A DNA stretch of 64,000 nt, taken from the NCBI RefSeq assembly GCF_002920895.1, contig NZ_PQVG01000008.1:24237-88236 (forward strand), written 5' to 3'. The first letter of the stretch is position 1, and each line of letters begins with the position of its first letter. The notes below the pieces were generated by a model. It worked only from the letters and a program-made list of their open reading frames with translations, was not told the origin of the DNA and searched no databases. Shown here piece by piece: positions 1-10,800 of the stretch. The position numbers and the translations under genes were made by a program. This DNA is from Flavobacterium alvei (GTDB taxonomy: Bacteria; Bacteroidota; Bacteroidia; Flavobacteriales; Flavobacteriaceae).

Positions 1-252
1 TACACTTTGAAAAGAACGGGTGCATTGAAAAACTTGAAAGCCCTTATCGTAGGTGATTTTGATTATAATATTGAAAAAGACACCTTATTTGGAGGAACCC
101 ATCGTGAAATTATATTAAATGCTGTAAAAGAGTATCATTATCCAGTAATTTTTGACTTTCCAGCTGGACATATTCGTGACAATCGAGCTTTGATTTTTGG
201 AAAAGAAATCACAATTGAGGTGAATGAAACGGTTTCAAAAATTTGGCATTAA
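1..252 (+). CDS. LD-carboxypeptidase (peptidase S66), C-terminal part
   Basis: Only the last 83 or so codons are present; the frame is open to the left edge, so the TTG at base 7 is probably an internal codon. The fragment has the S66 C-terminal pattern: a basic LKRTG-LKNL stretch, an IVGDF strand, then FPAGH followed by N-R-A. In this family (muramoyltetrapeptide carboxypeptidase / MccF) that histidine belongs to a Ser-Glu-His triad which removes the terminal D-amino acid from murein tetrapeptides in the cytoplasm. The serine half lies outside the window. The stop overlaps the convergent AI-2E gene by 4 bases, with no room for a terminator between them. Confidence 0.8.
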   Translation, partial: YTLKRTGALKNLKALIVGDFDYNIEKDTLFGGTHREIILNAVKEYHYPVIFDFPAGHIRDNRALIFGKEITIEVNETVSKIWH

Positions 253-1313
253 TCACGTTTTTTACTTTCTCCTTCGCCCAAAAGGATAGCTAATGTTTTT
301 AGACCATTGGTTTTTTCTGCAATTAATTTTGCAATGCTTACAAACGGAATAAACAAAATCATTCCCGCTGCTCCCCATAGTATTCCGCCAATAATGATTA
401 CTACAATTATGACTAATGTATTTATTTTTAGTCGCTTTCCAACTGCCAGCGGAAAAATAATATAAGCTTCGATTAGTTGAACTAAACTAAAAACTGCTAT
501 TACTCCAATTGGATACCAAATAGAATTGAAGGTAATCCAAGAAATTGTGATAGGCAAAAGCGATGATATTAGGATTCCAACATAAGGAATAAAAGTTAAA
601 ATGGAAGCAATAAACCCAAATAAGAATGGATGCGGAACGCCAATTAATGCAAGTCCAATACTATTCAAAAGTCCGACTAATAGATACACCACAAGCATTC
701 CTTTGATAAAGTCATAATAGGAGTGAATAGTTTGAATAAGGATTTCTCGAATGGTTTCTTTTTTTTCTGATGAGAAAATGTGACAAAGTACATCGACCAA
801 TAATTGACGATAATAGAGAATAAGCGCCGAATAAATAGGGATAATTAGTAAATAAAATACTGATTCGGATAGAGAAGATAAAGTGTTTTGTATAAATAAA
901 ATGGTTTGTGCTCCTGAATTGTTGATTGCATTTTTTAGAAATAAAGATTGATTTTCTGAGCTGAGATTGAATTGCTCCGACAAATAAATACTCCATTGCG
1001 TTCCTGTTTCCAACAGTTTTACTTTTAATAATTGCCATTCGTTTGAAAATTCAATTAGTTGCAAAAAAAGTAAATAGAGTAGGGCTCCAAAAAAGAGTAA
1101 GATTCCAAAAATAGAAATGAATATAGAAATGCTTTTGCTAATTCCTTTTTTTTCCAGCCATTTACATACTGGATAAAGTATGAAACTGATGAGTAAGGCA
1201 AAACTCAACGGAATAAAAAGAGGTTTTCCGAAGTAAAGCAATACTGAAATTAATACGGTGTACTGCAGAATTTCTAAAACAGAAAATTTCTTATTCGTTG
1301 GAATTGGTATCAT
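249..1313 (-). CDS. AI-2E family transporter (PerM/YdiK-like membrane protein)
   Basis: A 354-residue polytopic membrane protein with about eight hydrophobic segments: pairs near residues 15-45 and 55-85, then several from about 150 to the C-terminus. Length and arrangement fit the AI-2E transporter family, with long helices near the N-terminus, a soluble stretch around residues 85-150, and a glycine/proline-rich GVPHP-FGF-FIPYVG region around 225-250. Family members have been linked to autoinducer-2 export or Na+/H+ antiport, so the substrate cannot be named here. The ATG at 1313 directly precedes a short polar stretch and the first helix. It is convergent with the LD-carboxypeptidase and lies about 100 bases downstream of the large kinase gene on the same strand. 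Confidence 0.85.
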   Translation of the reverse strand: MIPIPTNKKFSVLEILQYTVLISVLLYFGKPLFIPLSFALLISFILYPVCKWLEKKGISKSISIFISIFGILLFFGALLYLLFLQLIEFSNEWQLLKVKLLETGTQWSIYLSEQFNLSSENQSLFLKNAINNSGAQTILFIQNTLSSLSESVFYLLIIPIYSALILYYRQLLVDVLCHIFSSEKKETIREILIQTIHSYYDFIKGMLVVYLLVGLLNSIGLALIGVPHPFLFGFIASILTFIPYVGILISSLLPITISWITFNSIWYPIGVIAVFSLVQLIEAYIIFPLAVGKRLKINTLVIIVVIIIGGILWGAAGMILFIPFVSIAKLIAEKTNGLKTLAILLGEGESKKRD

Positions 1314-1417
1314 AATAATTCAGGATTATAAGCTTTTAAACTTTTTTGAGAAGATTAATTCTTCTTCATTTTATTTGAATTATCGTTTTAGTTTTTACAT
1401 AGGTCAAACAAAAAAAA

Positions 1418-4400
1418 TTATTTAAAATATTTGTAAATTAGTGTACTCAATGACGCTAAATTTACGGGTTTAGAGATATAATCAGTGCATCCAGCAGCAA
1501 TTGCATCGTCTCTGTCACTTGCAAAAGCATTAGCTGTTTGAGCAATAATCACAAGGTCTTTATTAAATTCTCTTATTTTGTTTGTAGCTTCATATCCGCC
1601 CATTTCGGGCATATTTACATCCATCATTACCAAATCAATATCGGGATTATTGCGGCAAGCTTCAATGGCTTCTATTCCGGTATTTGCGTTCAGGATTTCT
1701 CCAGCAAATTTTTTGACTGCAATTTTGATTAGCAATTTTGAAACAGCATCATCTTCGACAATTAATATTTTTAGTTTTCGTAAAGGAGCATCTATTTTTT
1801 CGATTTTTGTATCAATTTCTTCTTCATTTACTTCATTTTTAGTCGGTATAAACGGAATTGTAAAATAGAAAGTACTTCCTTTTCCTTCTTCACTTTCGAC
1901 CCAAATTTTACCATTAAGCAATTCAGTGTAAGCTTTAGAAATCGTTAATCCTAAACCAGAACCGCCAAAATTTCTGCTTACTGATTCGTTGGCTTGCCTG
2001 AATCTTTCAAAAATAAGTTCTTTTTGGTTTTCAGAAATTCCTGTGCCAGTATCTTTTACAAAAAATTCTAAGAATTCACCTTTTTTTGCATATCCAAATT
2101 CTATAGTGCCCTCATTTGTAAATTTGAGAGCATTTTTTACGAGATTGGTTAAAATGGCGTCTAGTTTTTCCTTATCGGTTTTGATGTTTGCTTCCTTATC
2201 GTTTAACGTATTGGAATAGGTAAGTTCTAATCCTTTTTGATTTGCCTCGTGTTTAAAGAAAGTATAAAGATCTTTTATCTGTTCGTTTACGTTTGTTTCA
2301 GATATTGAAATTTCTGTTTGTCCTGATTCTACTTTAGATATGCTAATGATATCATTGATGATGCTTAGCATTCTATTACCACTTTTCTCAATGATATTGA
2401 TATATTCTTGTTGGTTTTTGCCAGACAATTTAGGTTCTTTAAGCAATTTTGTAAAACCTAGAATTCCGTTCATAGGAGTTCTAATTTCGTGACTCATATT
2501 AGCCAAGAAGGCTGATTTTAAACGATCACTTTCCTCTGCTTTTTCTTTTGCTTTGGTCAATTCAAACTCGGTTAGTTTAGAGTGGGTTATGTCTTGAGTT
2601 GTACCAATAGCTCTCAAAGGATGTCCTTGTTCATCATATGAAATATGCCAATTAGCTTCTACGTATTTTATTTTTCCTGATGGGGTTATAATGCGATGTT
2701 CCATCGTATTATAGGTGTTTTTATTAAAGGAGTTTTTGAATTGTGCATCCACTCTTTCACGATCATCGGGATGGATACTGTTCATAATTCCTAAATGCGA
2801 TGCTTGAAAACTAGTAGGGTCAAGTTCGTAAATTTTATAGAATTCTTCTGATAATACTACATCAAAAGTAGTTAAGTCAGTTTCCCAACTACCTATTTTA
2901 GCCAAAGTTTGTGCTTCGGTTAAACTTTCAGTAAGGAGTTGTTTTTCTTTCTCAATTTTTTTGCGATCGGTTATGTCTTCCTTAATAGCAATATAGTGTG
3001 TAGTTTTGCCTTTTTCATTAATTATTGGCGAAATCAAGGCATATTCCCAGTAAAAAGTTCCATCTTTTCTCTTGTTATAAAATTCGCCATGCCAATCGTT
3101 ACCTAAAACAATAGAATCCCACATTGCTTTGTATTCATTTGGTTTTGTATGGCCTGAGTTGAGGATTCTTGAATTTTTACCCTGAACTTCTTCAAACGAA
3201 TATCCGGTTGTTAATTCAAATTTTGGATTAACATATTGTATATTTCCCATTAAATCAGTAATTACAATAGTGGCAGGGTTTTGTTCAACGGCTTGGGATA
3301 GTTGACGAAGTTGAACTTCTGATTTTTTGCGTTCTGTGATATCTTGTATGATGAGTTGAACGGCTTGTTTGCGTTGAAATATGGTGGGTATTGCTTTTAT
3401 TTCTACATCAATGGTTAGTCCGTCCATACGAAGAAATTTTTCTTCTGTTGATGGGAAAGAATTTCCTTCTTTAGAAACTTCTTTCAACATTTTGTAAACT
3501 TCAGCACGATTAAAAGGGTGTACAAATTGTAAAATAGATTTGCCTAAAATTTGGTTTTTGCTTTTGGATGCTATTAAATTGACACACTCATTGTTGATAA
3601 AAACAATTTTACCATCTACTTGAATGATAATAGCATTAGTTGAATTTTCAACAAGACTGCGGTATTTTTCTTCACTTTCAAATAATGATTCTTCGGTTTC
3701 TTTTTGTTCTGTAATATCAAACATTACTCCTCGCAACCATTTTGGTTTTCCATCCTCCTCAATCACGTTTGTAAGGGCTTTGAGCCAAATGATTTTGTTT
3801 TTTTGGGTAATAAAACGATAAGTAATATCATAGGATATCATTTTTTCTGTTTGTAAAGCACAAAAAGCGATTATTTTTTGTTTGTCATCTGGATGCAAAT
3901 GATTTTCCCAAAACTTTGGTACATACCATTCTTCTAGTGTATAGCCCGTTAATCGTTCGGCTTGTTTGCTTATGTATGAATATGTTGAAGTCTTAGCATC
4001 AGCTTCCCAAACAATTCCATTAGTTGAATCTACAATATCTCGAAATCTTTCTTCTGCTTGTTTTCGATCTTGTTTGTTTAAAATGGATTCAATAGAGAAC
4101 GCCATATTATCTGAGACTTTTTCGAGTAATTCAATTTCCTCTTTACTCATAAAAAAATTGTTTTCCTCAGAATACAAGTTAAAGATGCCAATGGTTTTGT
4201 TGCGAATTATGATGGGCAGTGCCAGTGAGGAACGATACCCTCTTTTTAAGGCTTCATTGCGCCAAGGTTTCATTTTAGGGTCGTTTGCAATATCATTGCA
4301 AACAATAGATTTATTATTAATGAGTGCTTGTGCAGCGGGGCATTTGCCTTCATTTGGATTTTCGATATGAATACTTTTTAATTTTGAAAGATAACCTTCT

Positions 4401-7400
4401 TCATATCCATACCAATTTGTTGGAATTATTTCATTTGTAACTTCGTCAAGGAGACCAATCCAGCACATTCGAAATTTACCATAGGTAACCGCAATTTTGC
4501 ATATTTCTTGAAAAAGTGTTTCTTGATTATGAGCTCTAAGGATCAAATTGTTAATTTCACTATTAAGTAAATGTGCTCTGTTGAGTTTTTCTAATTCTTT
4601 ATATTTTTCCTTGCGTTCTGTAATGTCTTGAATGCTTCCAAGCATTTTTATAGGTTGGTTCTTGTCGTTGAATTGTAATTCTCCTAAACCATGAATCCAT
4701 CTTTCTGATTCATCATTTTGTCTTATGATTTTAAATTCTAAATCAAATGTGTTTTTTTTGGCAAGTACTTCATTAAAGAAATAATTTGTAACGGGTTCTC
4801 GCCAATCTTTATGAATGATAGGTTTCCATCCGCTTAATGATTTTTCATAATTGGCGTCAATACCAAATATAGAATCTAATACCTGAGAAGTTTTCCATGT
4901 GGCAGTTTCAATATCTAAAGCATAAGTTCCAAGATTGGCTATTAGTTGTGTTTTTTTTAAAAAATTTTCGCTTTCTTGAATTTTTTTTTCATTTTCTTTT
5001 CGTCTAGTAATATCGTGTATTACTGCTACAATGAACTTATTACCATTAGCATCTATAAACCTTGTTTTTGTTGTAGAAATTGTTAATGTTTTACCTCCTC
5101 TGACGGTTAATAGTTCTTCATTTATATTTTCTTGTCCGTCTTCAAGTACTTGTTTGTCTATTTTTAAAAAAGATTCTTGTTCTTCTTTAGATACGTCCTC
5201 GGCGAGTGTTTTTCCAATTATTTCGGCTTTATTTTTACCAAACATTTTACAAAAAGCATCATTGACAACCAAAATTCTACTTTGATCATCTTTTACAAAA
5301 ACTGGATCTCCAACATTGTTGATAATGTTGTGCAAGTATTCGCTACTTATTTCGGCTTTTTCTTTGGCTTTAATTATTTCAAATTCTGCGTTTTTGCGTT
5401 CGGTAATATCTTGAATAGTTCCTATCATTTTTATAGGCTCATTCTTGTCATTAAAAACTAATTCGCCCATTCTGTGAACCCATCGTTCTTCTTGATTGTT
5501 TTGTTTAATTATTTTGTATTCTTTGTCGAATGCTTGTTTTTTGCCAATTACATCATTGGTAAAATAATCCATCATTGTTTGTCTCCATTCAGGATGAATT
5601 AGGGTTGTCCAATTTTCAATTGTATGGTCAAAATTTGAATTAATACCAAAAATAGAATCAAGAATTTCAGAACTTGTCCATTTATTAGTTTGAATATCTA
5701 AGGAATAGGATCCTAACTGTGCTATAAATTGAGTTTGTTTTAAGAATTTTTCACTTTCTTTGAGAGAATCTTCTGCTAGTTTTTGACTTGTAATGTCAAT
5801 AACGATAGCTGTTGCATTTTCTATTTCATTGTTTTTGTTTCGATTGGCCGAGATAGATATATTGCCCCAAAAAACAGATTTATCTTTTCTTATATATCTT
5901 TTTTCAAAACTGCATTTATCTAATTCTCCATTATAAATTTTCTGTACTAATAGTTTACTTTGCTCTATATCATCAGGATGTGTGATATCAATAAATGTTA
6001 ATTTGTATATTTCTTCATATGTATAACCAAGGGTTTTTATCCACCAATCATTGACAAAAATAAATTCTCCTTCTTTGTTTACTGATAAAATTCCCGAATT
6101 GGCAATATCAAATATAGTTTGAAGTTTTTCTTCACTTTCTTTAAGGGCTTCGATAGCTTTTTTTCGTACAGTAATGTTTCTGGAAAGGGCAATAAAGTGT
6201 TTGTCCTTGTTTTTGCTATCATTGATTTTTGAAACTGAAAGTTCGAACCAAAATTTCTCTTTTTGAATCTCTAGCGAAAACTGTTTTCCAATTGACCACC
6301 CATTTTTGTTGGCTTCTTTTAATGCTTCAAAAATTATATTCGATGCTTCGACAGGAAGTACTTCCTGAAAAAATTTACCGACAAATATTTCTGGTGGTAC
6401 GGCAAGAAAGTCATCGCTGTGGGACTGGTAATGATAAATTTTTCCATCAAGTCCAACTTCAAATAGCAAATCAGGAATGGCTTCCATGATTGTTCCTAGA
6501 TTTTCATAGGCTTTCTTAATGTTATTTTCCAGCTGTTTGCGCTCAGTAATGTCTCTTGTAACATTCATTATTGCGAGTTCATTGATGTAGTTGATCAGTG
6601 CTACTTGAACTTCAATGTTTTTCTCTTCACCATTTTTTGTTTTGATAACGGTTTCAAAATCAATTTTACCATGAAGTTTTAGGTTTTTTATTCTTTCGTC
6701 CTTTGTTTTCTTGGATATTTTTTCTAAATCATAAACTGTAAATGACAAAAGTTCTTCTTTTGAATAGCCAAATAGTTTTGTAGTAGCATTGTTTACTTCA
6801 ATAAAAGGACCAGGTTCCCCATCTTTGTCAAGTCTAAATATACCTATACTGTCTCTTTCGTTTTCAAAAATAGTTTGGTATTTTTGTTCATTTATCTTTA
6901 ATTTTTGTTCGTTTATTTTTTTTTCTGTGATATCAATTGCAGTTATAAGCGATTGCTTTTTATTTTCGATGGCAATACCATCAAGATGAAGGTAAAGAGT
7001 AGTTTTGTTTATGTGTAATCTTATTTCACAGCTTACTTTGGTTTCGCTTGCAAAAACTTTGTTGAGAAAGGAGCTAAAAGCAATTTTATCATCATCATCA
7101 ATAAAAAAGGTAAATCGTCGGTTTAATAAATAGCTACGTTCTTTGCCTAGAATATTGGCTCCCATTAAGTTTAATCCCAGAATTTCGGCTGAATCAGATA
7201 GAATGTAGTAGCCTGAAGGCGCAAAATCATATAATTCCGTATATTTTGGACCAGTAATTTCTGGATATTCTTGGGTTGTTTTTAATTCTTCTTTTAGTTT
7301 TTTGCTTTCTAATAAACTAAGAATTTTGAATTCGTTTAAAATCTTAATTATTTCTGATGCTGTATGGTTAGAATCATCAATAGGTATTTTGTTTTTTATA

Positions 7401-7462
7401 ATTTCAGTTCCTTTTTTATGAAGAATTATTTCAAGTTCTGATTTTGGAACGCTCTTTTTCAT
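1418..7462 (-). CDS. Giant hybrid sensor histidine kinase: 11 PAS, GAF, HisKA, HATPase, receiver
   Basis: A 2014-residue soluble protein with no signal peptide or membrane helix, so it should sense cytoplasmic signals. By eye the domains are PAS at about 72-180, 195-308, 320-433, 442-560, 570-690, 705-822 and 830-950; GAF 970-1125; PAS 1135-1253, 1262-1378, 1385-1502 and 1512-1628; HisKA 1645-1712 with the phosphorylatable His1658 in SHEIRTP; HATPase about 1760-1872 with the N-box (NLVKNALKF) and GSGLGL G-box; receiver 1896-2012 with phosphoacceptor Asp1948 and a conserved ISKP lysine. Most PAS units end in a DITERK-type PAC motif. PAS5 and PAS7 resemble each other closely (LGxYxLDIxT, WTTLIHPEWR-like). 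There is no output domain, so phosphate probably passes to a separate HPt protein or regulator. The upstream neighbour at 7864-12090 is a shorter paralogue. Confidence 0.93.
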   Translation of the reverse strand: MKKSVPKSELEIILHKKGTEIIKNKIPIDDSNHTASEIIKILNEFKILSLLESKKLKEELKTTQEYPEITGPKYTELYDFAPSGYYILSDSAEILGLNLMGANILGKERSYLLNRRFTFFIDDDDKIAFSSFLNKVFASETKVSCEIRLHINKTTLYLHLDGIAIENKKQSLITAIDITEKKINEQKLKINEQKYQTIFENERDSIGIFRLDKDGEPGPFIEVNNATTKLFGYSKEELLSFTVYDLEKISKKTKDERIKNLKLHGKIDFETVIKTKNGEEKNIEVQVALINYINELAIMNVTRDITERKQLENNIKKAYENLGTIMEAIPDLLFEVGLDGKIYHYQSHSDDFLAVPPEIFVGKFFQEVLPVEASNIIFEALKEANKNGWSIGKQFSLEIQKEKFWFELSVSKINDSKNKDKHFIALSRNITVRKKAIEALKESEEKLQTIFDIANSGILSVNKEGEFIFVNDWWIKTLGYTYEEIYKLTFIDITHPDDIEQSKLLVQKIYNGELDKCSFEKRYIRKDKSVFWGNISISANRNKNNEIENATAIVIDITSQKLAEDSLKESEKFLKQTQFIAQLGSYSLDIQTNKWTSSEILDSIFGINSNFDHTIENWTTLIHPEWRQTMMDYFTNDVIGKKQAFDKEYKIIKQNNQEERWVHRMGELVFNDKNEPIKMIGTIQDITERKNAEFEIIKAKEKAEISSEYLHNIINNVGDPVFVKDDQSRILVVNDAFCKMFGKNKAEIIGKTLAEDVSKEEQESFLKIDKQVLEDGQENINEELLTVRGGKTLTISTTKTRFIDANGNKFIVAVIHDITRRKENEKKIQESENFLKKTQLIANLGTYALDIETATWKTSQVLDSIFGIDANYEKSLSGWKPIIHKDWREPVTNYFFNEVLAKKNTFDLEFKIIRQNDESERWIHGLGELQFNDKNQPIKMLGSIQDITERKEKYKELEKLNRAHLLNSEINNLILRAHNQETLFQEICKIAVTYGKFRMCWIGLLDEVTNEIIPTNWYGYEEGYLSKLKSIHIENPNEGKCPAAQALINNKSIVCNDIANDPKMKPWRNEALKRGYRSSLALPIIIRNKTIGIFNLYSEENNFFMSKEEIELLEKVSDNMAFSIESILNKQDRKQAEERFRDIVDSTNGIVWEADAKTSTYSYISKQAERLTGYTLEEWYVPKFWENHLHPDDKQKIIAFCALQTEKMISYDITYRFITQKNKIIWLKALTNVIEEDGKPKWLRGVMFDITEQKETEESLFESEEKYRSLVENSTNAIIIQVDGKIVFINNECVNLIASKSKNQILGKSILQFVHPFNRAEVYKMLKEVSKEGNSFPSTEEKFLRMDGLTIDVEIKAIPTIFQRKQAVQLIIQDITERKKSEVQLRQLSQAVEQNPATIVITDLMGNIQYVNPKFELTTGYSFEEVQGKNSRILNSGHTKPNEYKAMWDSIVLGNDWHGEFYNKRKDGTFYWEYALISPIINEKGKTTHYIAIKEDITDRKKIEKEKQLLTESLTEAQTLAKIGSWETDLTTFDVVLSEEFYKIYELDPTSFQASHLGIMNSIHPDDRERVDAQFKNSFNKNTYNTMEHRIITPSGKIKYVEANWHISYDEQGHPLRAIGTTQDITHSKLTEFELTKAKEKAEESDRLKSAFLANMSHEIRTPMNGILGFTKLLKEPKLSGKNQQEYINIIEKSGNRMLSIINDIISISKVESGQTEISISETNVNEQIKDLYTFFKHEANQKGLELTYSNTLNDKEANIKTDKEKLDAILTNLVKNALKFTNEGTIEFGYAKKGEFLEFFVKDTGTGISENQKELIFERFRQANESVSRNFGGSGLGLTISKAYTELLNGKIWVESEEGKGSTFYFTIPFIPTKNEVNEEEIDTKIEKIDAPLRKLKILIVEDDAVSKLLIKIAVKKFAGEILNANTGIEAIEACRNNPDIDLVMMDVNMPEMGGYEATNKIREFNKDLVIIAQTANAFASDRDDAIAAGCTDYISKPVNLASLSTLIYKYFK

Positions 7463-7863
7463 AATTATTGAGTGTTTGAATTATTATTTAATTTTGCTTT
7501 TTTTCAAAGTTTTAGTACTTTGAAATAGTACCAGATTTTTTTTTGAAATAAGTCAACTTTTTTATTCAATGATTGAAGTATTGATTTTATTGTAATTCAT
7601 CATTATTTTAAAGAGGAAAGTCTGGATGTTTAATTAGCTATTTAATGAATTTAACTTAAGAAGTTTCTTAATAGCTATTAGTAAATAAGCAAACTATATA
7701 CACTCAAATTTAGTAAAAAAATATCATATTTTTATATAAAACCCACTATTTTTCTATAGAGTAACAGAAATGATAGTTTTTATAAACTATTGATTAGTAG
7801 TTAATAAGAAATAAAAATAGAAAAAAATATAAATATTGATGTATTAAAATATATTTTTCGAAT
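7463..7863. promoter_or_regulatory. 401-base AT-rich gap between the two kinase genes
   Basis: No gene is visible. The stretch must hold the 3' end signals of the 1408-residue kinase and, unless the two are co-transcribed, the promoter of the 2014-residue kinase. On the minus strand there is a TAnnTTTG match (7705-7712 read in reverse), but I find no TTG at the right distance, so it is only a weak candidate. A nearly perfect inverted repeat, TAGCTATTTAA (7635-7645) against TTAATAGCTA (7668-7677), and a small hairpin (7773-7790) are present. Neither has a clear U-tract on the minus strand. Confidence 0.35.
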
Positions 7864-10800
7864 TTATTTCTTGAAATGCTTGCATATTAATTTGCTTAAT
7901 GTAGAAATGTTTATTGGTTTTGAAATGTAATCAGTAAATCCAGCTGCAATGGCTTTGTCATGATCGCTTTGCATTCCGTTTGCGGTTTGAGCAATGATTA
8001 CTAGATCTTTATTGAATTTACGTATTTCTTTCGTGGCTTCATAACCACCCATTTCGGGCATATTTATATCCATCATCACTAAGTCTATATCAGGATGATT
8101 GCGACAGGTTTCAATCGCGTCATAACCCGTGCTCACTTTTAAAGTTTCTTTGCTAAAAGGTTTTACAGCAATAGTAATTAGCAATTTAGAGATCGCATCG
8201 TCCTCGACTATTAATACTTTGAGGTCTTTGATGTTGTTTTCCTCTTGGTCACAAGATGTAATTTTTTCTACAACCAAGTTTTCTTTACTTTCATATTCTG
8301 AATAGAAAGGTAGTGTAAAATAAAAACTGCTTCCAACTCCTTCTTTACTTTCTACCCAAATGTGTCCGCCTTGCATTTCAACATAGGCTTTTGAAATGGC
8401 CAATCCTAAACCTGAACCTTCGTGTGTTCGACTAATGGTATCATTGGCTTGTCTGAACCTTTCGAAAATTATATTTTTTTGAGAATCTGAAATTCCTAAA
8501 CCAGAATCTTTCACGAAAAATTCTAGATAACCTTCTTTTTTTTCGCAACCCAATTCGATGCTACCATTGCTTGTAAATTTGATGGCATTTTTCACAAGAT
8601 TAGTTAGAATTGCGTATAATTTTTCACGGTCTGTTTTTATAAAACTTTCATTTGGAGGCAATGCTTTAGATGAAAAAAGTGATATTTGTTTGTGTTTGGC
8701 TTCTGGTTTAAAGAAAGTGGTTAAATAGTCAAACAGTTCATTTATATTCGTTTCGGATGTTGTTATTTCTATTTGTCCTGATTCAATTTTTGAAATACTA
8801 ATGATGTCATTGATGATGTTTAGCATTCGTTTACCACTTTTTTCAATGATGTTTATATATTCTTGTTGAATATCACTTGACAAATCTTTTTCTTTTAAAA
8901 GTTCGGTAAAACCTAGAATACCATTCATTGGAGTACGAATTTCGTGACTCATATTGGCAAGGAAAGCTAATTTTAAACGATCACTTTCTTCTGCTTTTTC
9001 TTTAGCTAAGATGAGTTGTTGTTCAATAATTTTGCGTTCTGTAATATCTTCTTTAATTGCAATATAATGGGTTGTAATTCCTTGCGAATTTAAAATTGGA
9101 GATATTGACGCAAATTCCCAATACTTGGTTCCGTCTTTTTTCTTGTTATGAAATTCGCCATACCATTCTTTGCCAGAATTTATGGTATCCCATAATTTTT
9201 TATACTCAGTTGGCGATGAATGTCCTGATTTTAAAATATTCGAATTTACTCCAATAATTTCATCATAGGAATAACCCGTTGTTTCAAGAAATTTTGAATT
9301 GACGTATTCGATGATTCCAAATTTATCCGTAATCTCAATGGCAACAGGACTTTGTTCTACTGCTTGCGATAGTTGTTTTATTTTATCTTGTGTTTGTTTT
9401 TGTTCAGTAATGTCGTGTATAATAACTTGAACAGCATTTTGCTTTTCATATAATGTTGGGATAGCTTTTAGTTCGACATATACTGTTTGACCAGTTAAAG
9501 AAACGAGTTTTTCTTCGACCACTCTAGAAGCATATTCGTCAAGAATTACTTCTTTCATTTTTTCAATGATGCTTTCGAGGCTATCTTGATGAACGAATTC
9601 TAAGACCGATTTTCCAATAATTTGATCACTATTGTCAGCATTTACAATTCGAACCGCTTCATCGTTGGCATAAGTGATTTTGTCACCGACATAGGTAATA
9701 ATTCCGTCTGGTGAATTTTCGACTAGACCTCGATATTTTTTTTCGCTTTCTCGAAGTAATTGTTCTGCTATTTTTTTTTCGGTAATATTAGTAACAACTC
9801 CAATTGTGCTTGTAATAGTGTTGTTTTTATCTTTTATAGCAGATACGGAGGTTTGACCCCAAAAGATTGTTTTGTCTTTTTTTATATAGCGTTTCTCAAG
9901 TTCATATTTATCTATTTCGCCATTTATTAATTTTGATAACATCCTTTTGCTTTTTTCTAAATCAACTGGATGGGTAACACCTAAATTTTTCAAGTTGCTG
10001 AATTCTTCCTGCGAATAGCCTGTCATTTTGAGCCACCAATCGTTGAATTCCAGAAAATTACCATTCAAATCGGCTAGAATAATCCCTGAATTGGCTAGAT
10101 TAAAAATATTCATTAACTTTTCTTCGCTTTTTCGAAGAGCAATTTCGTTCCTTTTGCGTTTGGTTATGTCGCGGGCGGTAACGATTAGAACGTATTTTCC
10201 ATAATATTTTCCTCTATTGACGACCACTTCTTTGGGGAAAATTTCACCATTTTTGCGAATAGACCAGAATTCTAGCGAGATAGGAACACCGTTGTCAAAT
10301 ACAGATTGAATTATTCTATTTACTTCGTTTAAATCATTGAGTCCAGGGGCAGCAACGCTTTGAGGGTTTTTTCCAATGAGTTCTGATTTAGGTAATTGAT
10401 ACATTAATTCGGCACCTTTATTTACATCAATAAAAGTTCCATTTTCATCAAGTACATAAATGGCTTCTGAAACAGAATCAAAAATGGATTGCAGATTTTC
10501 TTCACTTTTTTTGAGTTCTATTTCATTTTTTTTGCGTTCAGAAATATCGTGGATTACTGCCACAATCAACTTATTGCCATTGGCATCAATAAATCGGGTC
10601 TTCCTTGTTGAAATTGTTAAAGACTCACCACCTCTTATTGTAAGTGTTTCCTCGTTTATGTTTTCCAGACCATCTGCAATTACTTGTTTGTCTATTCTTA
10701 GAAATGATTCTTGTTCCTCTTCGCTTACATTTTCGGCAAGTGTTTTGCCTATAATGTCAATCTTGTTTATGCCAAATAATTTACAAAAAGCATCATTCGC

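Noticed and set aside
3966..4370. 134-residue plus-strand frame inside the 2014-residue kinase
   Set aside because: Antisense of the GAF-PAS region, with no recognisable domain or start context.
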